Shown here: positions 31,553-41,330 of the stretch, one piece after another
How positions within the stretch are numbered: position 1 is the first letter of the stretch
Layout: every line of letters begins with the position of its first letter
DNA from: Nemophila menziesii
Taxonomy: Eukaryota; Streptophyta; Magnoliopsida; Boraginales; Hydrophyllaceae
Direction: 5' to 3'
NCBI GenBank assembly: GCA_029959085.1
Contig: JARWIR010000008.1
Span: 16,044,001-16,108,000 of the forward strand
DNA: 64,000 nt
Notes under the pieces: generated by a model
Seen by the model: only the letters and a program-made list of their open reading frames with translations
Database searches by the model: none
Told to the model about the DNA's origin: nothing
Position numbers and translations under genes: made by a program

Positions 31553-33413
31553 CCTCTATTAATTGATAATGTCGGGACCGAGATATTTTATTAATTTAGA
31601 AAGATATTATTAATATCGACAATTAATAATTTATTAATTTAAAAAGATTTTACGTAGAACTTTTAAATTTCCAAGTCCAATGTACTAGTTACAAGGCATA
31701 TTCTATGAATGTACATTCACAATTAGTCGAATTTGTTAAGTTCATTATCTTTGAATAAGTAAAAAGTTAGTACCAACAAGGTTGTCCATGGTACCAACGT
31801 ATTATAATAAACATGATTAGAAATTGATCACTATAAAATACCCATTAAATTTTTATACAAATCACATCAGTTATGGCTCCCAAACTAAAAGGTGTTCGAT
31901 AATCAATCATGATCAATCAACAACGGGAACTGTTATACGAGTATAATAAAGATCACCAAGGATGCACTCAACAAGATTCGGTGTAGTGGGTTGAAAAAAC
32001 TTTTAAACTGAAAGTTAGTCAAGGAACAATATCAAACGCTCTCAATCGATCATTGGAGTTCCTATTAGCTGACTTTGACAAATGTGGATCTTCCAAGCGT
32101 CACAAACTAGCCAAGTACCTGGAAATGGCAAAGTTGTTTATGAATGGTTTCTTTAACATCAAGAGCGTGTGAATATAACAGGAGAGCTAATCATAGAGAA
32201 GGAGGTTGAGGCCCAAAACTTTTGTATCCACATGATTCTTTAGAGTATAAACTTTCATAAGGCAGGCTTGAGAACTTCAAGTTATGGCATGGCATCAAAT
32301 CATATCGCCAGTTTGGAGAAAGTGGCTCAGTTGACACAGATGACACATAGAAGAGATTGGAGTCTATAAGTAAAAAAAATTGATCAATTTCCTATGAAAA
32401 ATATTTTTATAATGGATAAACTGGTTTGTTTAAAAATTACATGTTGACCACTCACTTGCAGCAAAACAACTTGAAGGTAAAAAACAGGACATGGAAAGAC
32501 TTACAATTGGTTTGGAAAAAATTCTCTATGGGTCATTGGTAAGTATGCAAAGCCACGTTGTTTTAAGAATATCAACGTGAATAGCCTAGAAAAAGCGTGG
32601 ATGACTTGGCTGCTTTTCGAAGAATATGTTCGTTGACTGGATGAACAAATGTACGATCCAAAATTTCTCTTGGTTGTGGATAATTGTCCAGCCCATTCAA
32701 ATATTATTCAAGAGTTACAAGACATTGAGTTATACTTTTTTTACAGCCAAACATAATTTCAAAAATTCAACCATGTGATGCTGGAATATTTAAAGACTTT
32801 AAAATGTAATACCATAAAAAATTTATTGTAAGATTTTGAAAGGTTATAATTTAGATATTTCTTCTTTGCAAAGATTAATGTTTTAGATACTATACCGTCT
32901 CAATTTGGAGAAATGTGTAACAAGAGGTCATAACAAATTGCTTACACTATAAAATACGTCTGACGAATCTAACCGGCTCAAGTGATTTGTAAATTGTGAA
33001 AAAGACATTCGTGAACTTGAGAACTTGATTACAGGTATGCATTATCAACACAATATTGATTTGAATCAATAATAAATTTACGAGATTCAAAGCATCGAAG
33101 AAATTATGACGGATACCATTTACAATCTGATATAGATGACGGAATCGGGGATGTCAGTTGAGGACGATTCAATAACTTTGGGACCTGTCACTCAAAAAAA
33201 GCATTGCAAGCGACAACAACTCTTTACAACTTTTTGTTGCAATACGAAAAAACAGTACCCCAACTTTAAGTGCAATGAAAAGATTTAAAGATGAACTCAA
33301 TATAAATACAAAGTTCAACAAAAAAAACAAGTTAGTATAGATTCATCTTTTATTAGACAATCTTAGAACTACTGAAATCTTTTAGTAATTATTAATTTAC
33401 AGTTTTATTAGAA

Positions 33414-33503
<90 letters not shown>

Positions 33504-33637
33504 GGGATTTCAAAAAAGTTAATATCTTTTTATCTATCGAGATCCAATTTGTACTTGTTCCAGATTAAGACCAGACAAAGTATTAATTTTATTGAAGTTA
33601 TTAATTTATCGAATATTAATTTATAGAGGTTTTACCC
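31553..33637 (+). mobile_element. decayed pogo/Lemi1-like Tc1-mariner transposon
   Basis: TA dinucleotides flank a 2.1-kb segment whose left end CAGTTAAGCCTCTATTAATT pairs with the right end (TAGAGGTTTTACC on the plus strand). The ends match the CAGTAAAACCTCTATAA consensus I recall for Emigrant/Lemi1. Decayed frames encode an HTH (K-V-S-Q-G-T-I-S-N-A-L-N-R-S), C-G-S-S-K-R-H-K-L-A-K-Y-L, a K-Q-D-M-E-R-L-T block, and the DDE signature V-V-D-N-C-P-A-H-S-N near 32677. At least ten stops or shifts leave it inactive. An (AT)n array has grown near its right end. Confidence 0.85.
33417..33502. repeat. (AT)n microsatellite, about 43 units
   Basis: An uninterrupted AT dinucleotide run of about 86 bp inside the right part of the pogo-like element. 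It is likely length-polymorphic. Confidence 0.97.
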
Positions 33638-33649
33638 TACATATTCCAT

Positions 33650-34111
33650 CCTACACATATCATTGTACACAATACAGGTTCCAATCCAAGTTCCAAATTA
33701 TCATACACATTAATTCCAATTTAGACAATAAATCAGTCTAAATTATTAACTTAAACAACCGAGATTAAACATTTAGTTAGCTAGCACACTTGGGGTTAGT
33801 TTAGAGGTAAAAACTAACCGTGTCAAATCTGAAAGTGATTATCTTACTATCAAAGTAAAATAAAAATTAAATAGCAAGGTTATATTACACAAAGCATTAT
33901 AACTTAAGATAGATATAAATTTTGCAAGATAACATAAGTCCAGGAACCAAGAATGATATACATACTATAGTTTTATCTTCTCTTTCTCCTGTTAATGAAT
34001 AAATAATTGATAAATATATGCAACCAAATAAGTAAATGTTTAAAACACAATGTGTATTTAAATGCATGCCATTTCAATGTAGTCTTGAAAAAAATAACAA
34101 AACACACTTCA
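33650..34111. other. 3' flank of the DCN1-like gene
   Basis: AT-rich, without other features. The 3' UTR of the minus-strand gene that ends at 34112 must lie here. Confidence 0.5.
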
Positions 34112-35621
34112 TTAAGAGTGCATCTCTTTCATCCAATCCACAAAACTATCAAGAATCAAAGGCCAAGCAAGGTTTTCATCATAATTGCTTAAATCTGGAA
34201 AGCTTATCTCATTACAGAACCGATAAAATCCCATCCATTGATCCAAATTTATAACCTTGTATTCACTTTGTGTCTGCTCAATCATCAAAATTAATAATAA
34301 ATAAGAATATATTTTCCATTTTTCATTATAATAATATTTATTAACTTACCTGAAGATAATCAGTTAGACTAGAAGCTTGAGAAGGAAACTGAGACCCAAG
34401 AACAAGATTTAGCAAGATACAAATACTCTCCACATCAATACTCTTCTGCTTTTCCTCTATATTAAAAAAAATAAAAAAATTAAGCAAACGAAATACACTA
34501 ACGAGAAGTTTGTATTAAATCAGTACCTGATAGACAATAACGAAACGCAAAGGTGTAAAAGTCAACAAAATTTGATTCCCTTTTGACTTCTTTCTCTAGT
34601 TCTGGAAGTGCTTTCTTTAATTTAAGAATTGTATCAGCTTTCAATGCTTTAAAGCCTCTTCTCCATTCATCCTGATAATATATATATATAATATATTATA
34701 TATATACATACAATTTTGTTATAATATTCAGTAAATCGAGTTAACTCAAGATCTTACCAGGGTAAAGTAACCTTGTTTTTCAGCTTGCATTTTCCTGGAA
34801 TTATATAGATAGTATTAAGAATATACATACATGTAATATTTTATTGAAAATTAAAATTGAAATTAGATTTTAGTTTACCAAGCGAGCATTAATATGCGGA
34901 CATCAGTATGTTCCACTTCTAAATGTGAACATAGAGATTCGATTCCTTCAGGGCTGTTAAAACAAAAACATACATGTTATTATTTATTACTAAATAAAAA
35001 ACATAGGAATATTAATATATTATTACAAAAGATAGACACTTACGCAATTATATCAGATGAATTGGCTGCATAAGCATAAAAAAGTTGATCAATCCTTTCC
35101 AATTCTTTACTTGCGGCTCTACTAGTAGCTGTAGGATTGTTACAATTAACCATCAGTAAGTCACATCAATCGCATATTTAAAGGAAATAGTAAAAAATTG
35201 CACTATTAGTCCCTGTGTTATGCAAATTAGTAAAAAATATTTTGAATATATCCTCATGTGCTCGAATTAAGTTAATTGACCAAAAAACCCGAATTAATTT
35301 TTTTTTGAATTGTTCATGGTTCAAAATTAAGCAGCTCCCTAACCACAAATTCACTCAATTTGCTTTAAGTCAAAGACTCAAACGTTTGACTTTTTTTTTT
35401 ATCAGTGGTTTTGTATAATGATGATTGAAAATTACAGGCAGAATTAAAGAGATTGATCACATGGAACAAATCAATTGAAAATTTAAATGGAAAAAAAATA
35501 TATAGAGATAAGGTTGATCACCTGAACGGAATAGATCGGCCTTAGACGATGAACTTGAAGAGGTGGTGCCTTTTTTACTGAAGGAAGATGAAGATGACGA
35601 TGACGATGAAGCGCGAGGCAT
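34112..35621 (-). CDS. DCN1-like protein (defective in cullin neddylation)
   Basis: Seven exons on the minus strand: 35621-35522, 35128-35044, 34953-34879, 34794-34758, 34671-34527, 34456-34350 and 34273-34112. All introns are GT...AG, and the total of 711 bases closes at 236 residues. The N-terminus M-P-R-A is followed by a Ser-rich run. The PONY/DCUN1 domain spans about residue 42 to the end: [55 protein letters not shown], then [13 protein letters not shown] and [15 protein letters not shown]. Known family members are scaffold E3s that promote attachment of NEDD8/RUB to cullins. It lacks a UBA domain, like Arabidopsis At1g15860, which it resembles most by memory. Length and exon pattern look complete. 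Confidence 0.95.
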
Positions 35622-36017
35622 CTTCAAAAGTTGTGCAAAAAGGTTTGGTGTTGGGTTTGTTTGTTATTTGCGAAACAAGAGAGAGAGACGAGAGTTGAAG
35701 ATGATGGGTAGAAAACCAGCAGCTCCAAGTAAAGGAATTGGTAAGATTTCTTGTCGATGAAATACAACCTTGGATTTGGACCGCCTCTCTTTTGCGGTGG
35801 AAAGAGAAACAAAATACTATGCTTTTTCTTTTCCAATTCCTTTTATATATATATTTGGAAAAATACCTCAGCCTTACCCAAAGTTTACAAGTGTTAATAA
35901 TTTTCCAAAGCCTAGTAGGAATTGGACTTTTATTTTAAGATCGGTTAGTAAACGACTAGATAATCATTAACTAGATATGATAAAGGATAATCCTAACATA
36001 TCAAGAATCCTAGATAT
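35622..36017. promoter_or_regulatory. 5' region of the DCN1-like gene
   Basis: Upstream sequence of the minus-strand gene, with GAGAGAGAGACGAGAG-type purine repeat near 35681-35696 (CT-rich in the gene sense, common in plant leaders). A TATA-like run near 35847 on the plus strand reads as TATATATA in both senses. No second gene was confirmed here. Confidence 0.4.
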
Positions 36018-36028
36018 AAAAAAACTCT

Positions 36029-36132
36029 ATAAGTAAAATTGATAGTTTGTCTAGTGGTTAGACTATTCTGTAGAACCAAATTTTAGTGGAGTTAAAATGA
36101 TTCCGAATCCAAAGTGGCTCTCATATGTATTA
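36029..36132 (+). mobile_element. tRNA-derived SINE (family 1), partly decayed
   Basis: It has a head TTTGTCTAGTGGTTAGAC, the tail GATTCCGAATCCAAAGTGGC and poly-A. An 11-bp duplication AAAAAAACTCT lies at 36018-36028 and 36133-36143. Confidence 0.75.
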
Positions 36133-36389
36133 AAAAAAACTCTCTAATTCTTCTTTTCCAAATAATGCGTTGTTTTCGACCCTTGTTTCTATTATGAAAC
36201 TCTAGGTGTTTTTCTCCAATTATCCATCAATTTTCATCCATTTTGTACAATATTAATCTAGTTCTCTCTGAAATTTTCTTAGCTTATCCTTGAGGATGGG
36301 TTCATCCTCGGATGGACTTATCCGTCGCTCTCTTATTCCAGTTTTTAAGGTTTTCAAAGTTTGAGAAGTAATGGTAGGATTTTCGTTTA

Positions 36390-38350
36390 ATTATTATAAC
36401 AAGAACGTTAGTGATTATAGCGCCTTGGAAATTGGGATGGAAGGTGATCATGGAAGAATATTCGTTATAGGAAACAGCGTTGCGGCAAAAATACTTTTAG
36501 AATAGCACCTTGCAGTATGTCTCGAGGGCATATGATTCACAGGTTAGCCGGACCACCGTGGAAGGTATTGCCGTAGTTAGACGGGGATCCCGATGGTTGT
36601 TACACAATGGGGCTAAGATTGGTTTTTGGACGGATATATGGATCGGAGACACGCCACTAATTGAATTGGTTGGTCTTTCTATTGGAAGGGAGATGAGAAC
36701 GTAAAAGGTTAGAGATTATGTGAATGAGGACGGTACATGGAATTGAGAGAGGTTCTAAGCACTTCTTCCGCCAAGTAAAATTGATGAAATAGAGGCTCTA
36801 TGCGTAATCTTGGATGGTGAGGGAAGTGACGAAATTATTTGGGAAAATGTAACACACGGGATTTATACAATAAGGTCGGCTCTTTGGAAATGGCCTGACA
36901 ATGATGGAGATAATAGTATCATATGGGGAAAAATATGGAAATTGAGATGTTCAGAGAACATTCGGATTCTAGTGTGGCGGGTGGTTCATGAGCGCTTAGC
37001 GACCGGAATAATTTGCTTAAAAGGGGTATGGTTGTATCTGGGTTGTATCCATGGTGTGGGGTGTGTGAGGAGGATGATTTTCATCTTTTTAGGGAATGTG
37101 GTCAGGTGGCAAAAGTTTGGGAAAGAGTTAGGAAAGAGATTTAGTGGGAAGGAGGTCCGAGGGGGGGAGCCGAGTGGCTTCTAGATTAGATGATTGGATG
37201 GTGGAAGTTGGGAATAATGCTAGAGCGGTTTGATGGGGGTAGCGAGGAGGATGAGGCGTGTTGTCAGGTTTAGGGGGAAGGGGGTCAGTGTAGTGGGATG
37301 GGGGCGAGTGGGGTAGCTCGAAGTGGGATAGTCAGACCAGGGACTGATTTGTGCAATTTTGGAAATCTTGATGAGTTGATTCAAAGAGTATAAGTGCTGC
37401 AGATTTGAGAAGAAAATGCATGTGGCCATGAGCAGCTACAGGGGCAGGACATGTCAACTACAAACCGGGGTATGGTTTCATCAGGTAGTATGGCGAGTGG
37501 GCAGCTGGGGAAGTTATCGAAATCGCAGCATCACAGAGAGAATGGTATGCAAGCAAGTCAGCAGCAGAGACTCGGGTGGTGGAGTAAAAATGTTGCAGAA
37601 AAAAGTTTATTTGATGGTATGGAATGGAATGTCTTTTTTGGTGCTTTGTTAGGGGTTATTTGGAATGCTCGAAATGATGCAATATTTAATAATGTTTCGT
37701 CTCCAAATGAGAGGGCTTTGATTGGCAAAGCTAAATGGAGATCGACTGAGTAGACTAGGGCTTGGAGGGCTCGTGATAGGATAGAATGGGTGGGGTGGTG
37801 GAAACCCACTCAGAGTATGAAATTCAACACGAATGGAAGCTTCATAATAAGGCAAAGGATCGGTGGTGCGGGTGGATTGATACGGGACAAGGAGAGATCG
37901 TGGATAAAAGGTTTCGCAATGAATGTAAAGTGCTCATCGATAGTGGAAGCGGAGTTGAGTGCGATACATGAAGGTTTAAAAATGGCTATTGGTTTGAGAA
38001 TTCGGGAGTTAGATATCGAAACAGATTCTAGAGAGGCTTTAAATTTAATTCAACGGGGAGGGAATGAGGGAGGGACATAGTGGAGACAAGGAGGTTGTTG
38101 AATGCAAATAGAGATTTTATTATTCAAGCCATATTTTGAGAGGCGAACAATTGTGCAGACTGGTTAGCAAGGCAAGGGACGAAGACCAAGGATACACATA
38201 GTATATTTGAGGATCTGCTAGATGGTATATGGAGTGTGTTAGTGAAAGATATATGTTCATGGAAGGTGATATGGCGAAATTCACATCTAATCTGGAAGGG
38301 TTAGAGAGCTTATAGATTTTCCTTGACATTTTTATATTTTATCCGGTCTT
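36390..38350 (+). mobile_element. LINE 3' half: zf-RVT and RNase H remnants
   Basis: Interrupted frames in order: G-S-R-W-L-L-H-N-G...I-G-F-W-T-D-I-W-I (36580-36645); the zinc-binding region (zf-RVT) with I-W-K-L-R-C-S-E-N-I-R-I-L-V-W-R near 36930 and C-G-V-C-E-E-D-D-F-H-L-F near 37056; an unusual Gln/Ser/Gly-rich insert (about 37400-37570); V-I-W-N-A-R-N-D (37655); then RNase H K-F-N-T-N-G-S-F, G-G-A-G-G-L-I-R-D, A-E-L-S-A-I-H-E-G and D-I-E-T-D-S-R-E-A. At 38155 comes C-A-D-W-L-A-R-Q-G. Stops and shifts are frequent, so it is dead. Confidence 0.85.
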
Positions 38351-38799
38351 AGTACTTCCCATGTAATGCTAAAATGTTAGTGATTATAGTAGTAATGATA
38401 GAGGATTTAGCATACGATATAACACCTATGACCTAAGAAAAATATTGAGGTGGAATAAGGATTATCAGAAGGCGTTGGTAGTAGAAAGGTGCACACTTGA
38501 TGTTTGTAATAAGGCCAAAAAGAAGATTTTCGAGAAGCTTTATGGATTTTGGGGTAATTGTGAACTGAGAGAGGGTGAGCATCAGTTAGAGTTGTGTTGA
38601 CACTTTTTCTTACGTTCATGTTCTTCAATTTATGTTATTCTCTTTTCCTATGCACCCAATAAATTCAACCTCTATTGTCGGTAATGCATCTTATGTCTTC
38701 TTCAAATCATAACCATTTGGTGATGATCTTCTGATGCAACCAACCCTCTTTACCATACTTGATGAAGACTCTATATTCTTTAGTATCACTCTCCTCCAT

Positions 38800-39960
38800 T
38801 TTGCTCTTCATAATAGTTGTTTCATCTTATTTGTTGGCAAAGAAAATGGTGATCCTTATATCTTCATCTACTTTGAAGACATTGTTGATGGTTAAAATGG
38901 TTGATTTTGTTGATTTGAAGGTTAAGTGAGTTGGTGGAGGGGTTGTATATTTGTGGGTGCATGGGGTGGATGGATTATTGGTAGGCCTAAAGGGGTTAGG
39001 TGTTAGTGCGGATTCGGGGATTTTATTTTCAGACGACACGGGGGAGGGAGGGAATTTATATGTTCCAAACATCAATTCCTCCTCACGTGTGTTTGTCTGA
39101 GTAGTTTTTTCCAGGTCAAATGCCATGATGTCCATCTTGGAAAAGTCCATGTCTGATAAGATGACATGTCTTTTATTTTTGAATATATTTTCTTTGTCTA
39201 TTGGGAATGGTGTCGTTTCTTATTTCTTCTCAAAGTACTTTGGTTTATATCTGATTTTCTCGTTACTCCATGTAAAAGCCTTAGTCTGTTGAAATGATGG
39301 ATATTGTCTTCTCTTTCTCTCTCATAGTACTATCATCATCGATATTTAAATTATAGTTGTGGTCTTGATTAGACCTTTGCTTTTCACTCGTATTTCCAGC
39401 TTTGTTGTTATTGTTTATCATCTTCTTATCGTATATTTTTTTTGGTGTTTATGTGTGGTTTTTGAGTGATTCTTGTTGAAATGTTCATCCAACTCCCTAA
39501 TTTTAGGACAAACCTCTTGGGCTAATTGCAGAGACTTCCGTCATGGTCAAAATTCCCACACCCATATCACACTTGTCCCAAATTTTCAAATCTTAATTTT
39601 ATCCATGTCGGAGCTTTAATGAGTACACATATTTTAGTGATGCTCTTGTTATTGATGAGCGTTGTTGGAGGCCCTTAACTTTGGGTCCATAATGTTGTGT
39701 TGGTAACTTCTTCCTTGTTACTTTTCCTATTTCATTGATTGCAAGATGTTTTGCCTAGTAATATCCAAGGTCTTCTTTCTTAAATCGACTTTTTGTTGTT
39801 CTCATTGGCAAATTCAATGATGAATTTGTTTCTTCCTCTCTACCCAGATATTATTTTACCAATTAAACCCCCAATGCTTTTGAATGTGGTTTCATATCAC
39901 TGAGAACTTATTTCCTTCATGATGTACGATTGATATCTCCTCATTTGTGATAGATTTATG
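38800..39960 (-). mobile_element. LINE ORF1 remnant (DUF4283/zinc-knuckle type)
   Basis: Minus-strand pieces resemble the nucleic-acid-binding ORF1 of plant LINEs. A degenerate F-E-N-L-G-Q-V-x-Y-G-C-G-N-F-D-H-D-G-S-L-C knuckle lies near 39510-39590, and upstream a broken DUF4283-like segment near 39600-39900. An open 107-codon frame (38827-39150) forms the low-complexity Pro/Thr-rich tail. It faces the LINE fragment at 36390-38350 head-on, so the two are separate copies. Confidence 0.55.
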
Positions 39961-40054
39961 TTAAGATGAGACATCATTTTTAGTGATTTAGAAGTCTTTC
40001 TAATCGTTTTTCTTGAAAAATAGTATACTTTCCTATTTTGAGTCTTGATTTTGT

Positions 40055-40250
40055 AAATTAATATTTTTAGAGCATATTGGGTTTAATTATTTATTTAGTG
40101 TGAAGCTTTAAAGATAATTATGGAGATTAATTAGAGTCCAAGTCAAAGACTAAGAGATATGGAAAGAGATAAGCATGGTAATTGGAGATAAGGAAAGAAA
40201 AGCTAAAAACATGGAAAAGGAAAAGCTGCCTTAAATCTGAATTTCTGCAC
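40055..40250 (+). repeat. LTR fragment, same family as copy A
   Basis: From TTTTTAGAGCATATTGGGTT on, it is collinear with 450-640 of copy A (GGTAATTGGAGATAAGGAAA, AAATCTGAATTTC). It is truncated on both sides. Confidence 0.72.
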
Positions 40251-41100
40251 CTTCGATTTTCTCGCGGATTTTCAACGGTATCTGGCAGATTGTCTTATTC
40301 CTCTCTAATTATTCTCAAAAACTTGTTAAACTCAAGTAGAAACTTGTTAAACTTAGGTGATGTGTTTGCCTTCTATTTCTTACACAAGCCTTGATAAGCT
40401 ATTGCCTCTACTTCGTCTCGACTTTTTTTATCACTTAGAGCACTTATCCTTTTATAATTTCTCCTTGTATAGTTTTATCTCAATCTACATAAAATACCAT
40501 CTAAATAGATCTGATAAAAAGACATTAAAGACTCGATAAAACACAAAGTACTGAAATATGACAATAAAATATGTGTTTGACCTAGAAATACAACCAGATG
40601 ATGTTTCGATCCTATAGAATATGAAGTCAAAATCCGAGACATCAAATTTCTATCGAGTATTAACTTTTATCTTTATTGTATTAAAATTTAAATACTTTCT
40701 TAACAATCAATATTATCAAACTCATCCAACTCAAAGAACCTAATGCACCATCATCGTGTCATATAAGTTTAAAAATTATCGATATTTATTATGTAATCTA
40801 TATTATATTTTGCAAGATCTATTTTATTTTAAGTTATATATAAAACACATTGTTATTGGTTTATATGACTACTATTTTATTCTATTTTTTCAACATAGAT
40901 ATGAGTACTATCTAAATACATATATAAGGAACTACTCCTCTCTTTTTCGATCCCAAAAAGAAAAACATAAAATAAATATACCCAACAAAAATTATAGACA
41001 TGTAAAATGAAAGTACAATTTTTAATTTAATTATTTGGAAAAGTTTGTTACAAATGATAGGTGTAAAAAGAAGCTTTGGTAAAAAAAAATTATATTTTCT
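40251..41100. other. upstream region of the H+-ATPase gene, AT-rich
   Basis: No domains or paired repeats. The distal promoter of the gene at 41331 must lie here or in the repeat debris before it. Confidence 0.4.
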
Positions 41101-41120
41101 GGATTGTTCAAATTTATATC

Positions 41121-41128
41121 TATAAATA
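41121..41128 (+). promoter_or_regulatory. predicted TATA box of the H+-ATPase gene
   Basis: TATAAATA about 210 bases before the start codon, followed by a GA-rich GAGAGAGGGGAG leader. Transcription would start near 41150. Confidence 0.55.
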
Positions 41129-41142
41129 TAGAGAGAGGGGAG

Positions 41143-41298
41143 ATGAGTAAAAAAGGCTCTTGTTCTTATGGCACATTTCACAGGCTTTCCATGCTTAACG
41201 CTCTCTCTTCTTCACTATCATCCCTCTTTTATCCATCTTCCATATTAACCAGAAAAGCAAATATACCATATAGATATATAGATACATATAGATATTGA
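41143..41298 (+). CDS. candidate upstream ORF in the H+-ATPase leader
   Basis: An ATG-initiated 51-codon frame ending 32 bases before the main ATG. It begins M-S-K-K-G-S-C-S-Y-G and is Ser-rich. If transcription starts near 41130 or before, ribosomes would meet this ATG first. Short uORFs that modulate translation are known in some Nicotiana plasma-membrane H+-ATPase genes. No peptide conservation can be judged from the sequence alone. Confidence 0.4.
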   Translation: MSKKGSCSYGTFHRLSMLNALSSSLSSLFYPSSILTRKANIPYRYIDTYRY

Positions 41299-41330
41299 TT
41301 CATAGAGACAGAGAAAGAAGAGAAAGAAAA

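Noticed and set aside
33417..33502. AT dinucleotide array and the irregular repeats near 28 kb as possible CRISPR-like structures
   Set aside because: There are no equal-length spacers or palindromic direct repeats, no cas-like genes, and the setting is a plant nuclear genome.
35563..35760. 65-codon plus-strand frame with a run of Asp and a possible G-R-K-P-A-A-P-S-K-G-I-G start at 35701
   Set aside because: The acidic part is the antisense of the Ser-rich DCN1-like exon 1. The downstream ATG is followed by a GTAAG donor, but no matching exon was found, so a divergent gene is not supported.
38827..39150. 107-codon minus-strand frame as a host gene
   Set aside because: It is flanked by a LINE-type zinc knuckle and DUF4283-like pieces on the same strand, is low-complexity, and has no splice-supported extension.
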